From: Streptomyces sp. YIM 130001
GTDB taxonomy: Bacteria > Actinomycetota > Actinomycetes > Streptomycetales > Streptomycetaceae
DNA: 64,000 nt
NCBI RefSeq assembly: GCF_003574445.1
Contig: NZ_KZ984548.1
Span: 283,970-347,969, forward strand
Direction: 5' to 3'
Each line of letters begins with the position of its first letter. Within the stretch, counting starts at the first letter, position 1. A model generated the notes under the pieces. It did not search any database and was not told the origin of the DNA. It was given only the letters and a program-made list of their open reading frames with translations. The position numbers and the translations under genes were made by a program. Below, in pieces: positions 51,919 to 61,780 of the stretch.

Positions 51919-52722
51919 TCAGGTGCGCTGCAGGTGGCGCCGTAGTTTCGCGATGTCGACGGTGTCGGCCGGGGCGGGGGTCTTCGTCGGGACCGGTTCG
52001 TCGTAGCCGGTGAAGGTGATGGTGCGGTCCGTGCCGTCGCCCTGCTCGGTGGCCTTCAGCGGGTACGGCTTGCCCTCGGTCGCCACGTACAGCGTCTTGT
52101 CCCGGCCGTGCTCGGTGCTGGTGAGGGGGATGGCCTTCTCGCCGTCCACCGTGCCGACGTCGCCCTTGGCCAGATCCTTCGCGCCGCCGGAGGCGTCCGA
52201 GTCGCCGGTGACCGCCCGGTCCTGGAGTTCGCCCAGGTCGCAGACGTCGGAGAGGCCCTCGAGGACGGGGTCCTCGGTGGTGCCGGAGATCCAGCGGTTC
52301 TTGAAGAGTTCCGCGGCCGCCGAGCCGTCCGCGCCCTTGGTCTGCGCTTTCCAGAATGGGGCGTCGGGTTTCAGCCACACCTTTTCGCCCTGTTTGACGA
52401 TCTCGAACGAGCCCGCGTCGCCGCCCATTTCAGCCGATCCGGCACAGTTTCCGTCCCGGTCCAGAGTGAGGTCCATGGCGCGCGGACTCCGGTCGTCCGC
52501 GTCGGCGTCCGTGCCCTTCTCCTCCAGGGTGAGGTGGACGGAATCCGCGCCGGTCAGCGCCTTCCTCGCACGGTCGGAGATCTCCGCCGCGTCCAGGTCC
52601 GCGGTGCCGCCGTCGGCGGCGCTGGCGCCGTCCGCCACGCAGCCGGTGAGGCCGCCGAGGAGGGCGCCTGCACAGAGCGTGGCCGTCACGGCACCGAAAC
52701 TGGCTCGCTTGCTCCTGGACAT
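51919..52722 (-). CDS. Lipoprotein (LppX/LolA-like)
   Basis: 267-residue lipoprotein. Signal and lipobox: RSKRASFGAVTATLCAGALL followed by GGLTGC, lipid on about Cys28. The mature domain has the pattern of alternating strands seen in LppX/LprG- or LolA-like carriers (SVHLTLEEKGTDADAD, AMDLTLDRDGNCAGSAEMG, GEKVWLKPDAPFWK, KTLYVATEGKPYPLKATEQG, ITFTGYDEPV). Such proteins carry lipids or act as envelope sensors; the match is by pattern only. ATG at 52722 has GAGAGGTG upstream. It is divergent from betB (187-bp gap). Confidence 0.85.
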   Translation of the reverse strand: MSRSKRASFGAVTATLCAGALLGGLTGCVADGASAADGGTADLDAAEISDRARKALTGADSVHLTLEEKGTDADADDRSPRAMDLTLDRDGNCAGSAEMGGDAGSFEIVKQGEKVWLKPDAPFWKAQTKGADGSAAAELFKNRWISGTTEDPVLEGLSDVCDLGELQDRAVTGDSDASGGAKDLAKGDVGTVDGEKAIPLTSTEHGRDKTLYVATEGKPYPLKATEQGDGTDRTITFTGYDEPVPTKTPAPADTVDIAKLRRHLQRT

Positions 52723-52909
52723 GGCGTCACCTCTCGGCCTGTCATAGCTCGCACAAGGGTACGTTTCGGATCTTTCGCCTGCACCCGGAGTGATGAGCAG
52801 CACTTTCGAACAGGGAACTGGCATGCTTTCCGACCCCCCGGGCAGGGGGCATCCGACCGCAGCAGTGACTCGCTGTGAACAAATCGGTAAACGGAAGGCG
52901 TAACGCGAA

Positions 52910-54415
52910 GTGTCCGCACAACACACCATCCACGTGGACGGAGAGTGGCGAACTGCCGCCTCCGGGGCCACGCGAGAGATCCTCGACCCGGCGGACGCCA
53001 AGCCGTTCGCCGTGGTGGCCGAGGGCGGGATGCAGGACGCGGACGACGCGATCGCCGCAGCCCGCGCCGCATTCGACCGCGGGGACTGGCCGGCCACCCC
53101 CGTCGCCGAGCGCGCCGCTCTGCTGCGCCGGGTCGCCGACCTCCTGGTCCGCGACCGCGAGAAGATCGGCCTCCTGGAGAGCCAGGACGCCGGCAAGACC
53201 CTCGAGGAGGGCCGCGTCGACGTCGACTGCGTCGCCGACGCCTTCCGTTACTTCGCCGACCTCGTCGTCGGTGAGGGCGCGGGCCGGGTCGTCGACGCCG
53301 GCACCGACACCGTGCACAGCGTCGTCGTGCACGAGCCGGTCGGCGTCTGCGCGATGATCACGCCCTGGAACTACCCGCTCCTGCAGGCGAGTTGGAAGGT
53401 CGCCCCGGCTCTCGCGGCCGGCAACACCTTCGTGATCAAGCCCAGCGAGGTCACCCCGCTCACCACCGTCGCGCTCGTCGAACTCCTGGTGGAGGCGGGC
53501 CTGCCGGCAGGCGTCGCGAACATCGTGACCGGCCCCGGCGACACCGTCGGCGCCCGCTTCGCCGACCATCCCGACGTCGACCTGATCTCCTTCACCGGTG
53601 GACTGGTCAGCGGCACCAAGGTCGCCCAGGCCGCGGCCGTGAGCGTCAAGAAGGTCGCCCTCGAACTCGGCGGCAAGAACCCCAACGTGGTCTTCGCCGA
53701 TGCCTGCCTCACCGACGAGGACTTCGACACCGCCGTCGACCAGGCGCTGAACGCGGCGTTCATCCACAGCGGCCAGGTCTGCTCGGCCGGCGGCCGGCTC
53801 ATCGTCGAGGAGTCGGTCCGCGACCGCTTCGTCACCGAACTCTCCCGCCGCGCGGCGAAGATCAAGCTCGGCCGCGGCACCGAGGACGGCGTCGAGTGCG
53901 GCCCCCTCGTCTCCGCCGCCCAACTCGCCAAGACCGAGGACTACGTGGCCTCCGCGCTCGCCGAGGGCGCCGTGCTGCGTTCCGGCGGCAAGCGTCCCGA
54001 ACCCTCCGAAGTACGGCCCGCCGAGGGATACTTCTACGAGCCGACCGTGCTCGACGGGTGCCACCGCGAGATGCGCGTCGTGCGTGAGGAGGTGTTCGGA
54101 CCGGTCCTCACCGTCGAGACCTTCCGCACCGAGGACGAGGCGGTCGCCCTCGCCAACGACACCGAGTACGGCCTCGCCGGCGGTGTATGGACCGCCGACG
54201 CCGGCCGTGCCCGCCGCGTCGCCGGGCGGCTGCGCCACGGGACCGTATGGATCAACGACTTCCACCCCTACCTGCCGCAGGCGGAATGGGGCGGCTTCGG
54301 CAAGTCGGGCGTCGGGCGCGAGCTCGGACCGGCCGGCCTCGCCGAGTACCGCGAGACCAAGCACGTCTACCAGAACCTCGCCCCCCGCCCCGTCCGGTGG
54401 TTCGCCGGCGAGTAG
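52910..54415 (+). CDS. betB: Betaine aldehyde dehydrogenase
   Basis: 501-residue NAD(P)-dependent aldehyde dehydrogenase. Catalytic Cys291 lies in SGQVCSAGG and general base Glu252 in LELGGKNPNV; PWNYPLLQASWKVAPALAAG, SFTGG and the C-terminal EWGGFGKSGVGRELG block are present. Being first in an operon with a choline-dehydrogenase-like gene and a quaternary-amine transporter, it most likely oxidises betaine aldehyde to glycine betaine. The start is GTG at 52910; an earlier in-frame start is not convincing. The 112-bp gap to betA contains a run of ACGAAG-type repeats. Confidence 0.92.
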   Translation: MSAQHTIHVDGEWRTAASGATREILDPADAKPFAVVAEGGMQDADDAIAAARAAFDRGDWPATPVAERAALLRRVADLLVRDREKIGLLESQDAGKTLEEGRVDVDCVADAFRYFADLVVGEGAGRVVDAGTDTVHSVVVHEPVGVCAMITPWNYPLLQASWKVAPALAAGNTFVIKPSEVTPLTTVALVELLVEAGLPAGVANIVTGPGDTVGARFADHPDVDLISFTGGLVSGTKVAQAAAVSVKKVALELGGKNPNVVFADACLTDEDFDTAVDQALNAAFIHSGQVCSAGGRLIVEESVRDRFVTELSRRAAKIKLGRGTEDGVECGPLVSAAQLAKTEDYVASALAEGAVLRSGGKRPEPSEVRPAEGYFYEPTVLDGCHREMRVVREEVFGPVLTVETFRTEDEAVALANDTEYGLAGGVWTADAGRARRVAGRLRHGTVWINDFHPYLPQAEWGGFGKSGVGRELGPAGLAEYRETKHVYQNLAPRPVRWFAGE

Positions 54416-54527
54416 CACCACCCCGCGCCCGACCGCCCGACCGTCATTACGCGAAGCACCTTGCCTGCGACGTACGCGACGTACGAAGCGCGCACGAAGC
54501 ACGAAGTACGAAGTGGAGAACCAGCAC

Positions 54528-56051
54528 ATGTCCCAGTACGACTACGTCGTCGTCGGCGGCGGCACCGCAGGCTCGGTGATCGCCTCCCGCCTCACCGAGA
54601 ACCCGGACGTCACGGTCGCCGTCATCGAGGGTGGCCCCTCCGACGTGGACCGCCCCGACGTCCTCACCCTGCGCCGCTGGATGGGACTGCTCGGCGGGGA
54701 CCTCGACTACGACTACCCGACCACCGAGCAGCCGCGCGGCAACAGCCACATCCGGCACAGCCGCGCCAAGGTGCTCGGCGGCTGCTCGTCCCACAACACC
54801 CTCATCGCCTTCAAGCCGCTGCCGTCCGACTGGGACGAGTGGGCCGCGAACGGCGCCGAGGGCTGGGACGCCGCCTCCATGGACCCGTACTTCGGCAAGC
54901 TACTCAACAACGTGGTACCCGTCGACGAGAAGGACCGCAACGCCATCGCCCGCGACTTCGTCGACGCGGCCCAGGCCGCGCTCGGCGTGCCCCGCGTCGA
55001 GGGCTTCAACAAGAAGCCCTTCGACGACGGCGTCGGCTTCTTCGACCTGGCCTACCACCCGGAGAACAACAAGCGCTCCTCCGCCTCCGTGGCCTACCTC
55101 CACCCGGTCATGGACGAGCGCCCCAACCTGCACATCCTCCTGGAGACCTGGGCGTACCGCCTGGAGCTCGAGGGCACCCACGCCCGCGGCGTGCACGTCC
55201 GCACCAAGGACGGCGCCGAGGAGTACATCGAGGCCACCCGCGAGGTCCTCGTCTGCGCCGGCGCCGTCGACACCCCGCGCCTGCTGATGCACTCCGGCAT
55301 CGGGCCGCGCGGCGACCTGGAGGCGCTCGGCATACCCGTCGTGCACGACCTGCCCGGCGTCGGCGAGAACCTCCTCGACCACCCCGAGTCCGTGATCGTC
55401 TGGGAGACGAACGGACCCATCCCGGAGAACTCCGCGATGGACAGCGACGCGGGCCTTTTCGTGCGCCGCGACCCCGAACACCAGGGCCCCGACCTGATGT
55501 TCCACTTCTACCAGATCCCGTTCACCGACAACCCGGAGCGCCTCGGCTACCAGCGCCCCGAGCACGGTGTGTCGATGACGCCGAACATCCCGAAGCCCAA
55601 GAGCCGCGGCCGCGTCTACCTCACCAGCGCCGACCCCGAGGTCAAGCCCGCTCTCGACTTCCGGTACTTCACCGACGAGGACGACTACGACGGCCGCACC
55701 CTCGTCGACGGCATCAAGATCGCCCGCGAGGTCGCCAAGACCGAACCGCTCGCCAACTGGCTCAAGCGCGAGGTCGCCCCGGGCCCCGACGTCACCGACG
55801 ACGAGGCCCTGAGCGAGTACGCGCGCAAGGTGGCCCACACCGTCTACCACCCCGCCGGCACCTGCCGAATGGGCTCTTCCACTGATGAACTTGCCGTAGT
55901 GGCCCCGGACTTGAAGATCCGAGGTCTCGACGGCATCCGAATCGCCGACGCATCCGTCTTCCCGACCATGCCCGCAGTGAACCCGATGATCGGGGTCCTG
56001 ATGGTCGGCGAGAAATGCGCGGAACTGCTGACCGGGAGTGATGTCCGATGA
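54528..56051 (+). CDS. betA: Choline dehydrogenase-like GMC oxidoreductase
   Basis: 507-residue FAD enzyme of the GMC family. N-terminal dinucleotide motif [21 protein letters not shown] signature around [17 protein letters not shown]; second signature [16 protein letters not shown]; catalytic His441 in [10 protein letters not shown]. With betB in front and a betaine/choline-type importer behind, choline oxidation to betaine aldehyde is the likely reaction; other GMC alcohols cannot be excluded from sequence alone. ATG at 54528 has GGAG about 12 nt upstream. The stop overlaps the ABC ATPase start (ATGA). Confidence 0.9.
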   Translation: MSQYDYVVVGGGTAGSVIASRLTENPDVTVAVIEGGPSDVDRPDVLTLRRWMGLLGGDLDYDYPTTEQPRGNSHIRHSRAKVLGGCSSHNTLIAFKPLPSDWDEWAANGAEGWDAASMDPYFGKLLNNVVPVDEKDRNAIARDFVDAAQAALGVPRVEGFNKKPFDDGVGFFDLAYHPENNKRSSASVAYLHPVMDERPNLHILLETWAYRLELEGTHARGVHVRTKDGAEEYIEATREVLVCAGAVDTPRLLMHSGIGPRGDLEALGIPVVHDLPGVGENLLDHPESVIVWETNGPIPENSAMDSDAGLFVRRDPEHQGPDLMFHFYQIPFTDNPERLGYQRPEHGVSMTPNIPKPKSRGRVYLTSADPEVKPALDFRYFTDEDDYDGRTLVDGIKIAREVAKTEPLANWLKREVAPGPDVTDDEALSEYARKVAHTVYHPAGTCRMGSSTDELAVVAPDLKIRGLDGIRIADASVFPTMPAVNPMIGVLMVGEKCAELLTGSDVR

Positions 56052-57166
56052 CCGCCACCGAAAAGACCCCGGCCCCGCCGGCCGACGCCGACTCCACCGA
56101 AGGGCCCGTCTTCACCGTCCGGGACCTGTGGAAGGTCTTCGGCCCGAAGGCCGACCGCATACCCGGCAACCCGGAGTACGCCGACCTCACCCCCGCGGAG
56201 CTGCGCGAGCGCACCGGCTGCACCGCCGCCGTCCGCGACGTCAGCTTCGACGTGCACCGCGGCGAGGTCTTCGTCGTCATGGGCCTGTCCGGCTCCGGCA
56301 AGTCGACCCTGGTCCGTACCCTCACCCGGCTCATCGAGCCGACCAGCGGTTCCATATCCATCGACGGTGAGGACGTCCTCGCCCTCGACAAGACCCGCCT
56401 GCGCGAACTGCGCCGCCACCGCGCCGCGATGGTCTTCCAGAACTTCGGTCTGCTGCCGCACCGCAGCGTCCTCGACAACGTCGCCTACGGCCTGGAGATC
56501 CAGGGCATGGGCAAGGCCGAACGCCGCGCCAAGGCCCGCGAGGTCGCCGCCCTGGTCGGCCTCGACGGCCTCGAGGAGCGCCGCCCGACCCAGCTCTCCG
56601 GCGGACAGCAGCAGCGCGTCGGCCTCGCCCGCGCCCTCGCCGTCGACCCCGAAGTACTCCTCTTCGACGAGCCGTTCAGCGCACTCGACCCGCTGATCCG
56701 CCGTGACATGCAGGAAGAGGTCATCCGCCTGCACAGCGAAGAGGGCCGCACCATGGTCTTCATCACCCACGACCTGTCCGAGGCCCTGCGGCTCGGCGAC
56801 CGCATCATGCTGATGCGCGACGGCGCCATCGTGCAGCTCGGCACCCCCGAGGAGATCGTCGCCAACCCGGCCGACGACTACGTCCGCGACTTCGTCCGCG
56901 ACGTCCCCCGCGAGCAGGTCATCTCGGTACGCCGCGCGATGCGCCCCGCCGACGGAGCCGAGGCCGAGTCCGGCGCGGCCATCGCCCCAGACACCCTGGT
57001 CGCCGACGCCATCGAGGCCGTCGCCCGCAGCGGCGAGCACTGCCGCGTCGTCGACGGCGGCCGCACCCTCGGTGTCGTCGACCACTCGCAGCTGCTCGCC
57101 GTGGTCGCGGGCATCTCCACCGACAACAACGGCGGGACCAGGGACAAGGAGGTGGCGGCCGTATGA
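56048..57166 (+). CDS. Quaternary-amine ABC transporter ATPase (ProV/OpuA type)
   Basis: 372-residue ATPase of a glycine betaine/choline importer. Walker [10 protein letters not shown] (79-87), Q-loop [11 protein letters not shown], signature [15 protein letters not shown], Walker [13 protein letters not shown] and switch His in [10 protein letters not shown]. The N-terminal insertion [20 protein letters not shown] (about 35-60) is typical of the ProV group. The C-terminal 80 residues look like a partial CBS region ([20 protein letters not shown]), as used for osmosensing in OpuA. Starts and stops overlap those of betA and the permease by 4 bp, so production is coupled. Confidence 0.93.
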   Translation: MTATEKTPAPPADADSTEGPVFTVRDLWKVFGPKADRIPGNPEYADLTPAELRERTGCTAAVRDVSFDVHRGEVFVVMGLSGSGKSTLVRTLTRLIEPTSGSISIDGEDVLALDKTRLRELRRHRAAMVFQNFGLLPHRSVLDNVAYGLEIQGMGKAERRAKAREVAALVGLDGLEERRPTQLSGGQQQRVGLARALAVDPEVLLFDEPFSALDPLIRRDMQEEVIRLHSEEGRTMVFITHDLSEALRLGDRIMLMRDGAIVQLGTPEEIVANPADDYVRDFVRDVPREQVISVRRAMRPADGAEAESGAAIAPDTLVADAIEAVARSGEHCRVVDGGRTLGVVDHSQLLAVVAGISTDNNGGTRDKEVAAV

Positions 57167-59190
57167 GTGCCGCCCCGAGCCCGGTCCTCGACAAACCGAA
57201 CCGCTCACCCGACCGCGGCCCCGGCCCCGCGAACGACGACGCGACACCGAGCCTGCCGGCCCGGCTGCTCGCCAGCCCGCGCGCCCTGGCCGTCGTCGTC
57301 GCCCTGCTCGTCGCCGTCGTCAGCGCCGCCGTCACCGGCACCGGCGTATGGCCCCACGACCTGACGTTCGACGCGCAGTCCCCGCTCGACGACCTCAACG
57401 CCTGGCTGGTCGACAACCGCACCACCCACCCGCTGTTCCTGTACTTCCTGCTGCACATCAGCAACACCGCGCAGAGCTCCGTGGACGCCGTGCTCAGCGG
57501 CCTCGAGGCCCTCGGCTTCATCGGCGTCACGGTCCTGGCCGTCGCCCTCGCCTGGTACGCGGGCGGGGCGGGCCTGCGCCGCCGGGCCCTGCGCACCGCC
57601 GGCACGGCCCTCGCCACCTTCGTGGCGATCGGCCTGCTCGGCATGTGGGAACCGGCCATGGAGACCCTCGCCCTGATGGTCATCTGTGTCCTGGTGGCCG
57701 CGCTCCTCGGCATGCTGCTCGGCCTCGCCGCCGGACTCTCCGACCGTGCGGAGCGTCTGCTGCGACCGGTGTTCGACACGATGCAGGTGCTTCCGGCGTT
57801 CGCGTATCTGCTGCCGTTCGTGCTGATCTTCGAGGTCGGCACGCCCGCGGCCCTGGTCACCACGGTCATCTACGCGTCACCGCCGATGGCCCGCCTCACC
57901 TCCCTCGGCCTGCGCGGCGCGGACGCCGCGGCCCTGGAGGCGTCGGCCTCGCTCGGTGCGAGCCCCTGGCAGCGACTGTGGACCGCGCGGCTTCCGCTGG
58001 CCCGCAAGCAGATGATGCTGGGTCTGAACCAGACGATCATGATGTGTCTGTCGATGGTCGTCCTCGCCTCGATGATCGGCGCCGGCGGCCTCGGCGACGC
58101 GATCTACACAGCCCTGTCGACGATCGACGTCGGCCTGGCCCTGGTGCCCGGCATCGCGATCGTCCTGATGGCGATCTGGCTGGACCGCACCACCTCGGCC
58201 GCCGGCGAGCGGCTCGACGACCCGGCGAGCGCGGGCGGTGACCGCAAGCCCTGGCTGCTGTGGGTGATCGTGCTCGGCAGCACGGCCGTCGCCACGGTCA
58301 TCGGCGCCGCGCTCGGCCGCAAGGAGTGGCCCGAGGGCTGGGTCGTGCCCATCTCGGATCCGATCAATGCGGTCGTGGACTGGGTCGAGGAGAACCTGCG
58401 CTCCGGCGTGCCCGTCCTCGGAGGCACCAAGACCTGGGGCGAGGGCTTCGCCACGTACGTCATCAACCCGATCCGCGACGGTCTGCAGGCCACGCCGTGG
58501 TGGTCGCTGCTCCTGGTGGTCGCCGTCGTCGCGTACCTCGTCGGCCGCTGGCGCGCCGCGCTCGCCGCCGTTCTCGCGCTCGGTGTGATCGGGGCGATGG
58601 GGCTGTGGACCCGGTCCCTCGACACTCTGTCGCAGGTGATCGCGGGTCTCGTGGTGACGCTGATCCTGGGCTTCGCGATCGGTCTGCTCGCCGGGCGGGT
58701 GGACTCGGTGCAGCGGGCGATCCGGCCGGTCCTCGACACGATGCAGACGATCCCGCCGTTCATCTACCTCATCCCGATGATCGCCTTCCTCGACGGCGGC
58801 CGCCCGGCCGGTGTGGCAGCCGCTGTGCTCTACGCGCTGCCCGCGGTGGTGCGCATCACCGCGCAGGGGATCCGCACGACCGACCCGGCCGCCCTGGAGG
58901 CCTCCCGGTCCCTCGGTGCCAGTACGGGGCAGCAACTGCGCCAGGTCCAGGTCCCGTTGGCCCGCCCCGCGCTGCAACTCGCCGTGAACCAGGGGCTCGT
59001 CCTCGTCCTGGCCATGGTCGTGATCGGCGGCATGGTCGGCGGCGGCGCGCTCGGCTACGACGTGGTCAAGGGCCTGGCCAAGGGCGACCTCGGCCTCGGC
59101 ATGACCGCCGGCATCGCCATCGTCTGCCTGGGCATCGTCCTCGACCGGATCTCCCAGCCGGGCAAGGACGTCAAGGAACGCAACCTGTAG
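57163..59190 (+). CDS. Double-length ABC permease (choline/betaine)
   Basis: 675-residue permease containing two copies of the binding-protein-dependent membrane domain. Each copy has its EAA coupling loop: [20 protein letters not shown] in the first half and [20 protein letters not shown] in the second, with matching upstream [12 protein letters not shown] and [12 protein letters not shown]. Single-domain ProW homologues are roughly half this size, so this gene provides both halves of the pore in one chain. The N-terminus adds a membrane segment and a soluble loop. Coupled to the ATPase upstream; the binding protein starts 73 bp downstream. Confidence 0.92.
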   Translation: MSAAPSPVLDKPNRSPDRGPGPANDDATPSLPARLLASPRALAVVVALLVAVVSAAVTGTGVWPHDLTFDAQSPLDDLNAWLVDNRTTHPLFLYFLLHISNTAQSSVDAVLSGLEALGFIGVTVLAVALAWYAGGAGLRRRALRTAGTALATFVAIGLLGMWEPAMETLALMVICVLVAALLGMLLGLAAGLSDRAERLLRPVFDTMQVLPAFAYLLPFVLIFEVGTPAALVTTVIYASPPMARLTSLGLRGADAAALEASASLGASPWQRLWTARLPLARKQMMLGLNQTIMMCLSMVVLASMIGAGGLGDAIYTALSTIDVGLALVPGIAIVLMAIWLDRTTSAAGERLDDPASAGGDRKPWLLWVIVLGSTAVATVIGAALGRKEWPEGWVVPISDPINAVVDWVEENLRSGVPVLGGTKTWGEGFATYVINPIRDGLQATPWWSLLLVVAVVAYLVGRWRAALAAVLALGVIGAMGLWTRSLDTLSQVIAGLVVTLILGFAIGLLAGRVDSVQRAIRPVLDTMQTIPPFIYLIPMIAFLDGGRPAGVAAAVLYALPAVVRITAQGIRTTDPAALEASRSLGASTGQQLRQVQVPLARPALQLAVNQGLVLVLAMVVIGGMVGGGALGYDVVKGLAKGDLGLGMTAGIAIVCLGIVLDRISQPGKDVKERNL

Positions 59191-59263
59191 CGGGCCCCGG
59201 CCTGCCGGGCCCGCACCCCGCTTTTCCGATCCAACTCACCATCCGAAGCAAGGGAACACTCTC

Positions 59264-60223
59264 GTGAAGCTCAACAAGCGGATACGTACTTCAGCCGTCG
59301 CCGGAATCGGCGCTCTTTCCATGGTGGCCCTCGCGGGCTGCGGCGCCGCGGACACCGGCTCCTCCAGCGGCTCGGACCAGGTCACGATCACCGTTCCGTC
59401 CTGGGTCGGCGCCCGCGCCAACGCCGAGGTCGCCAAGGTGATCATGGAGCAGGAGCTCGACGTCAAGGTCAAGGCCCAGACCATGGACGAGCCCCTCGCC
59501 TGGGACGCGCTGAACAACGGCAAGGCCGACGCGATCATGGAGGACTGGGACGGCCAGCCCGAGAAGCAGAAGCTGTACCTCGACCAGAAGAAGACCGTCG
59601 TGCCCGGCGGTGAGCTCGGCGTCGTCGGCCACATCGGCTGGTTCGTGCCGAAGTACTACGCCGACAAGCACCCCGAGGTGAAGACCTACGAGGGCCTCAA
59701 CAAGCTCGCCAAGGACTTCAAGACCTCCGAGTCCGGCGGCAAGGGCGAGTTCCTGGGCGCCGCGCCCTCGTACACCTCGTACGACGAGCCACTGATCAAG
59801 AACCACAAGCTGAACTTCAAGGTCAAGGAGACGGGCAACGAGGCTGCCCAGCTCAAGGAGATCCAGCAGAAGTACAAGAACAAGGAACCGTTCATCACCT
59901 ACTGGTGGGAGCCCCAGTGGCTGAACAATGACATCGACCTCGTCGAGGTGAAGCTGCCGGAGTACAAGGAAGGCTGCAACGAGCCCGCGGCGAAGACGGA
60001 GTGCGCGTACGCCAACACCCCGCTGAAGAAGTTCCTGAACAAGGACTTCGCGGAGGAGAACAGCGACGCGGCCAAGTTCATCAAGAACTTCAAGTGGACG
60101 ACGGAGCAGCAGAACGAGGTCGCCAAGCTGATCGCCAAGGACAAGATGTCCGGCGAGGCCGCGGCCAAGAAGTGGGTCAAGGAGAACAAGGACACGTGGG
60201 AGGCCTGGCTCCCCAAGAAGTGA
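59264..60223 (+). CDS. Quaternary-amine-binding lipoprotein
   Basis: 319-residue substrate-binding lipoprotein (OpuAC/ProX family). The signal ends at the lipobox MVALAGC (Cys26). The mature domain begins DQVTITVPSWVGARANAEVA and includes DAIMEDWDG, GHIGWFVPKYYADKHPE and ITYWWEPQWLN; the Trp/Tyr residues in these segments are the kind that cage quaternary ammonium groups in this family. It delivers glycine betaine or choline to the permease. GTG at 59264 follows AAGGGAACACTCTC. It lies 73 bp from the permease, perhaps with its own ribosome loading, and ends the operon before a strong hairpin. Confidence 0.94.
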   Translation: MKLNKRIRTSAVAGIGALSMVALAGCGAADTGSSSGSDQVTITVPSWVGARANAEVAKVIMEQELDVKVKAQTMDEPLAWDALNNGKADAIMEDWDGQPEKQKLYLDQKKTVVPGGELGVVGHIGWFVPKYYADKHPEVKTYEGLNKLAKDFKTSESGGKGEFLGAAPSYTSYDEPLIKNHKLNFKVKETGNEAAQLKEIQQKYKNKEPFITYWWEPQWLNNDIDLVEVKLPEYKEGCNEPAAKTECAYANTPLKKFLNKDFAEENSDAAKFIKNFKWTTEQQNEVAKLIAKDKMSGEAAAKKWVKENKDTWEAWLPKK

Positions 60224-60260
60224 CCTTGCGCTGAGCTGCTGCGGCAGCGTGTAGTCCGTC

Positions 60261-60296
60261 GGTGGGGCCGGCCCGGGATTCCGGGCCGGCCCCACC
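60261..60296. terminator. Terminator of the choline/betaine operon
   Basis: GGTGGGGCCGGCCCGG pairs exactly with CCGGGCCGGCCCCACC around GATT, 37 bp after the binding-protein stop. It may also serve the convergent DUF397 transcript, which ends at 60488. Confidence 0.85.
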
Positions 60297-60487
60297 GGCT
60301 GTCCGCCGGTCGGTCGGCATCGTCGACCTGCGGTTCCGGGCCGATGGTGTGGCAACCCGTCGCTCACCGCGCTGTCCCTGCCCGTCGCGGCCGGGGCATC
60401 GCCGCACGGGCTGGGCGGATGCTGGGTAACCGGGCCTCGGGCGCCCCGGGTTGACCCGGATCCTGCTGGCGGCCGCCGAGGGCCGTT

Positions 60488-60664
60488 TCAGCTGCGCAGG
60501 TGGGGCAGCAAGGACTGCCAGGCGCTCGGGGCGAGCCGGATCGTTCCGGCGGCGGGGTTCTTGGAGTCGCGGACGGCGATGGTGTGGGGGATGTTGAGGG
60601 CTACCTCTACGCATTCGCCGCCGGACGAGCTGTGGCTGGACTTCACGAATTCGAACTCAGTCAC
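60488..60664 (-). CDS. DUF397 protein
   Basis: 58-residue DUF397 protein: start VTEFEFVKSSHSSSGGECVE, then VALNIPHTIAVRDSKNPAAG and WQSLLPHLRS at the end, which are the family blocks (KSSxS, C-VEVA, VRDSK, W...F/L). DUF397 proteins are small partners of XRE regulators in Streptomyces and have toxin-antitoxin-like or developmental roles in cases such as WhiJ systems. GTG at 60664 overlaps the stop of the XRE gene (GTGA), so they are made together. Confidence 0.9.
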   Translation of the reverse strand: MTEFEFVKSSHSSSGGECVEVALNIPHTIAVRDSKNPAAGTIRLAPSAWQSLLPHLRS

Positions 60665-61548
60665 CCGTGCATCTCTCTTCCGATGTTTTCGATCAACTTC
60701 GCGGAGTCGTGGGGCGCCAGACTGAGCCGTGCAGTGCGATCGAAGAAGGCGCAGTGGGTCGCACCTTCGGCCACGCTCTCCACCCATACCGTAGAGGCGA
60801 TCGAGTCCACATGGACGACGTCGAGCGCCTGGTTGTCGGCGAACGAGATGATATTGAACGGCCCGGTGATGCACGGGTGGCCGCCGGCGCGGAACGGCAG
60901 CACCTGTACGTGGACGTTCGGCAGCTCCAACATCGCGCGCAAGTGATCCAGTTGGGCCCGCATCACATCGGGTCCACCGATCTGCTGGCGCAGGGCCGCT
61001 TCCCAGATCACCGCGTGCAGCAGCAGCGGTGTTTCGGCGTGGAGACGTTCCTGCCGCTTCATGCGTACGGAGACGATGCGCTCGATGTCGTCCGGGTCCT
61101 CCCACACGTCGTCGCTCACGGCGAGTGAGCGGGCGTAGTCGGCGGTCTGCAACAGGCCTGGGACAAGGGAGAGTTGCCAGGTGCGGACCCGGGTCGCCGC
61201 GTCCTCCATGGCGATGTACTCGGAGAGCGAGCCCGCGTCGAGGGACTGCTTCCACCAGCCTTTGGCCTTGCGGCGCTCGCGGTCGAGTTTCGCGATCCGC
61301 AGGAGGCCTTCGACCGTCGTCGGGTCCTCGACCTCGTAGAGCTTGCACAACGCTATGACGTCGGGGTCTCGGAAGGGGACCCAGCCGCGCTCCATCTTGG
61401 CCACCTTCGCCGCCGTTGCGCTGAGCGCAGCGGCCGCCTGCGGCTGTGTGAGCCCGGCGCGGTCACGGTGTCGCAGGAGTTCGCTGCCCAGCTTCCGGGC
61501 CAGGACGGTCGACGTCCGATTCCCCAACCCAGCCTGACTGGCTGCCAC
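60661..61548 (-). CDS. XRE regulator with DUF5753 domain
   Basis: 295-residue regulator: N-terminal helix-turn-helix (ARKLGSELLRHRDRAGLTQP, AAALSATAAKVAKMERGWVP) and C-terminal DUF5753 (MEDAATRVRTWQLSLVPGLL, QTADYARSL, VMRAQLDHLRAMLELPNVHV, GPFNIISFADNQALDVVHVD). This is the WhiJ/AbaA-like group of Streptomyces. GTG at 61548 has GGAGGTGG upstream on the minus strand. It is divergent from the HATPase gene, and a perfect 32-bp palindrome lies between them, the natural candidate for its operator. Confidence 0.93.
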   Translation of the reverse strand: MAASQAGLGNRTSTVLARKLGSELLRHRDRAGLTQPQAAAALSATAAKVAKMERGWVPFRDPDVIALCKLYEVEDPTTVEGLLRIAKLDRERRKAKGWWKQSLDAGSLSEYIAMEDAATRVRTWQLSLVPGLLQTADYARSLAVSDDVWEDPDDIERIVSVRMKRQERLHAETPLLLHAVIWEAALRQQIGGPDVMRAQLDHLRAMLELPNVHVQVLPFRAGGHPCITGPFNIISFADNQALDVVHVDSIASTVWVESVAEGATHCAFFDRTARLSLAPHDSAKLIENIGREMHG

Positions 61549-61600
61549 TTCGCACCACCTCCAGGGGCGCGACCAGTGTGCGCTCGATCAACTGGCCGTA

Positions 61601-61632
61601 CAACTTCCGGAGATATATATCTCCGGAAGTTG
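61601..61632. promoter_or_regulatory. Perfect 32-bp palindrome, likely XRE operator
   Basis: CAACTTCCGGAGATAT (61601-61616) is followed directly by its exact complement (61617-61632). It is 52 bp upstream of the XRE start and 148 bp upstream of the HATPase start. The AT-rich centre GATATATATC is a strong contrast to the surrounding GC-rich DNA and may contain or overlap promoter boxes of one or both genes. Confidence 0.8.
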
Positions 61633-61780
61633 TTGCGCGGAACGTGCCGGCGTCGCTACGGTCAGTATTCAACCGCTCGCCCTGCGAGGCCGGTTGGCGG
61701 AAGTGCACCGTCCTGCCTGCGCGGGTGCGGCAGAGCCACCGCCTCATTCGGCTCGCCCGCACAAGGAGGTGCGTGAGCAC

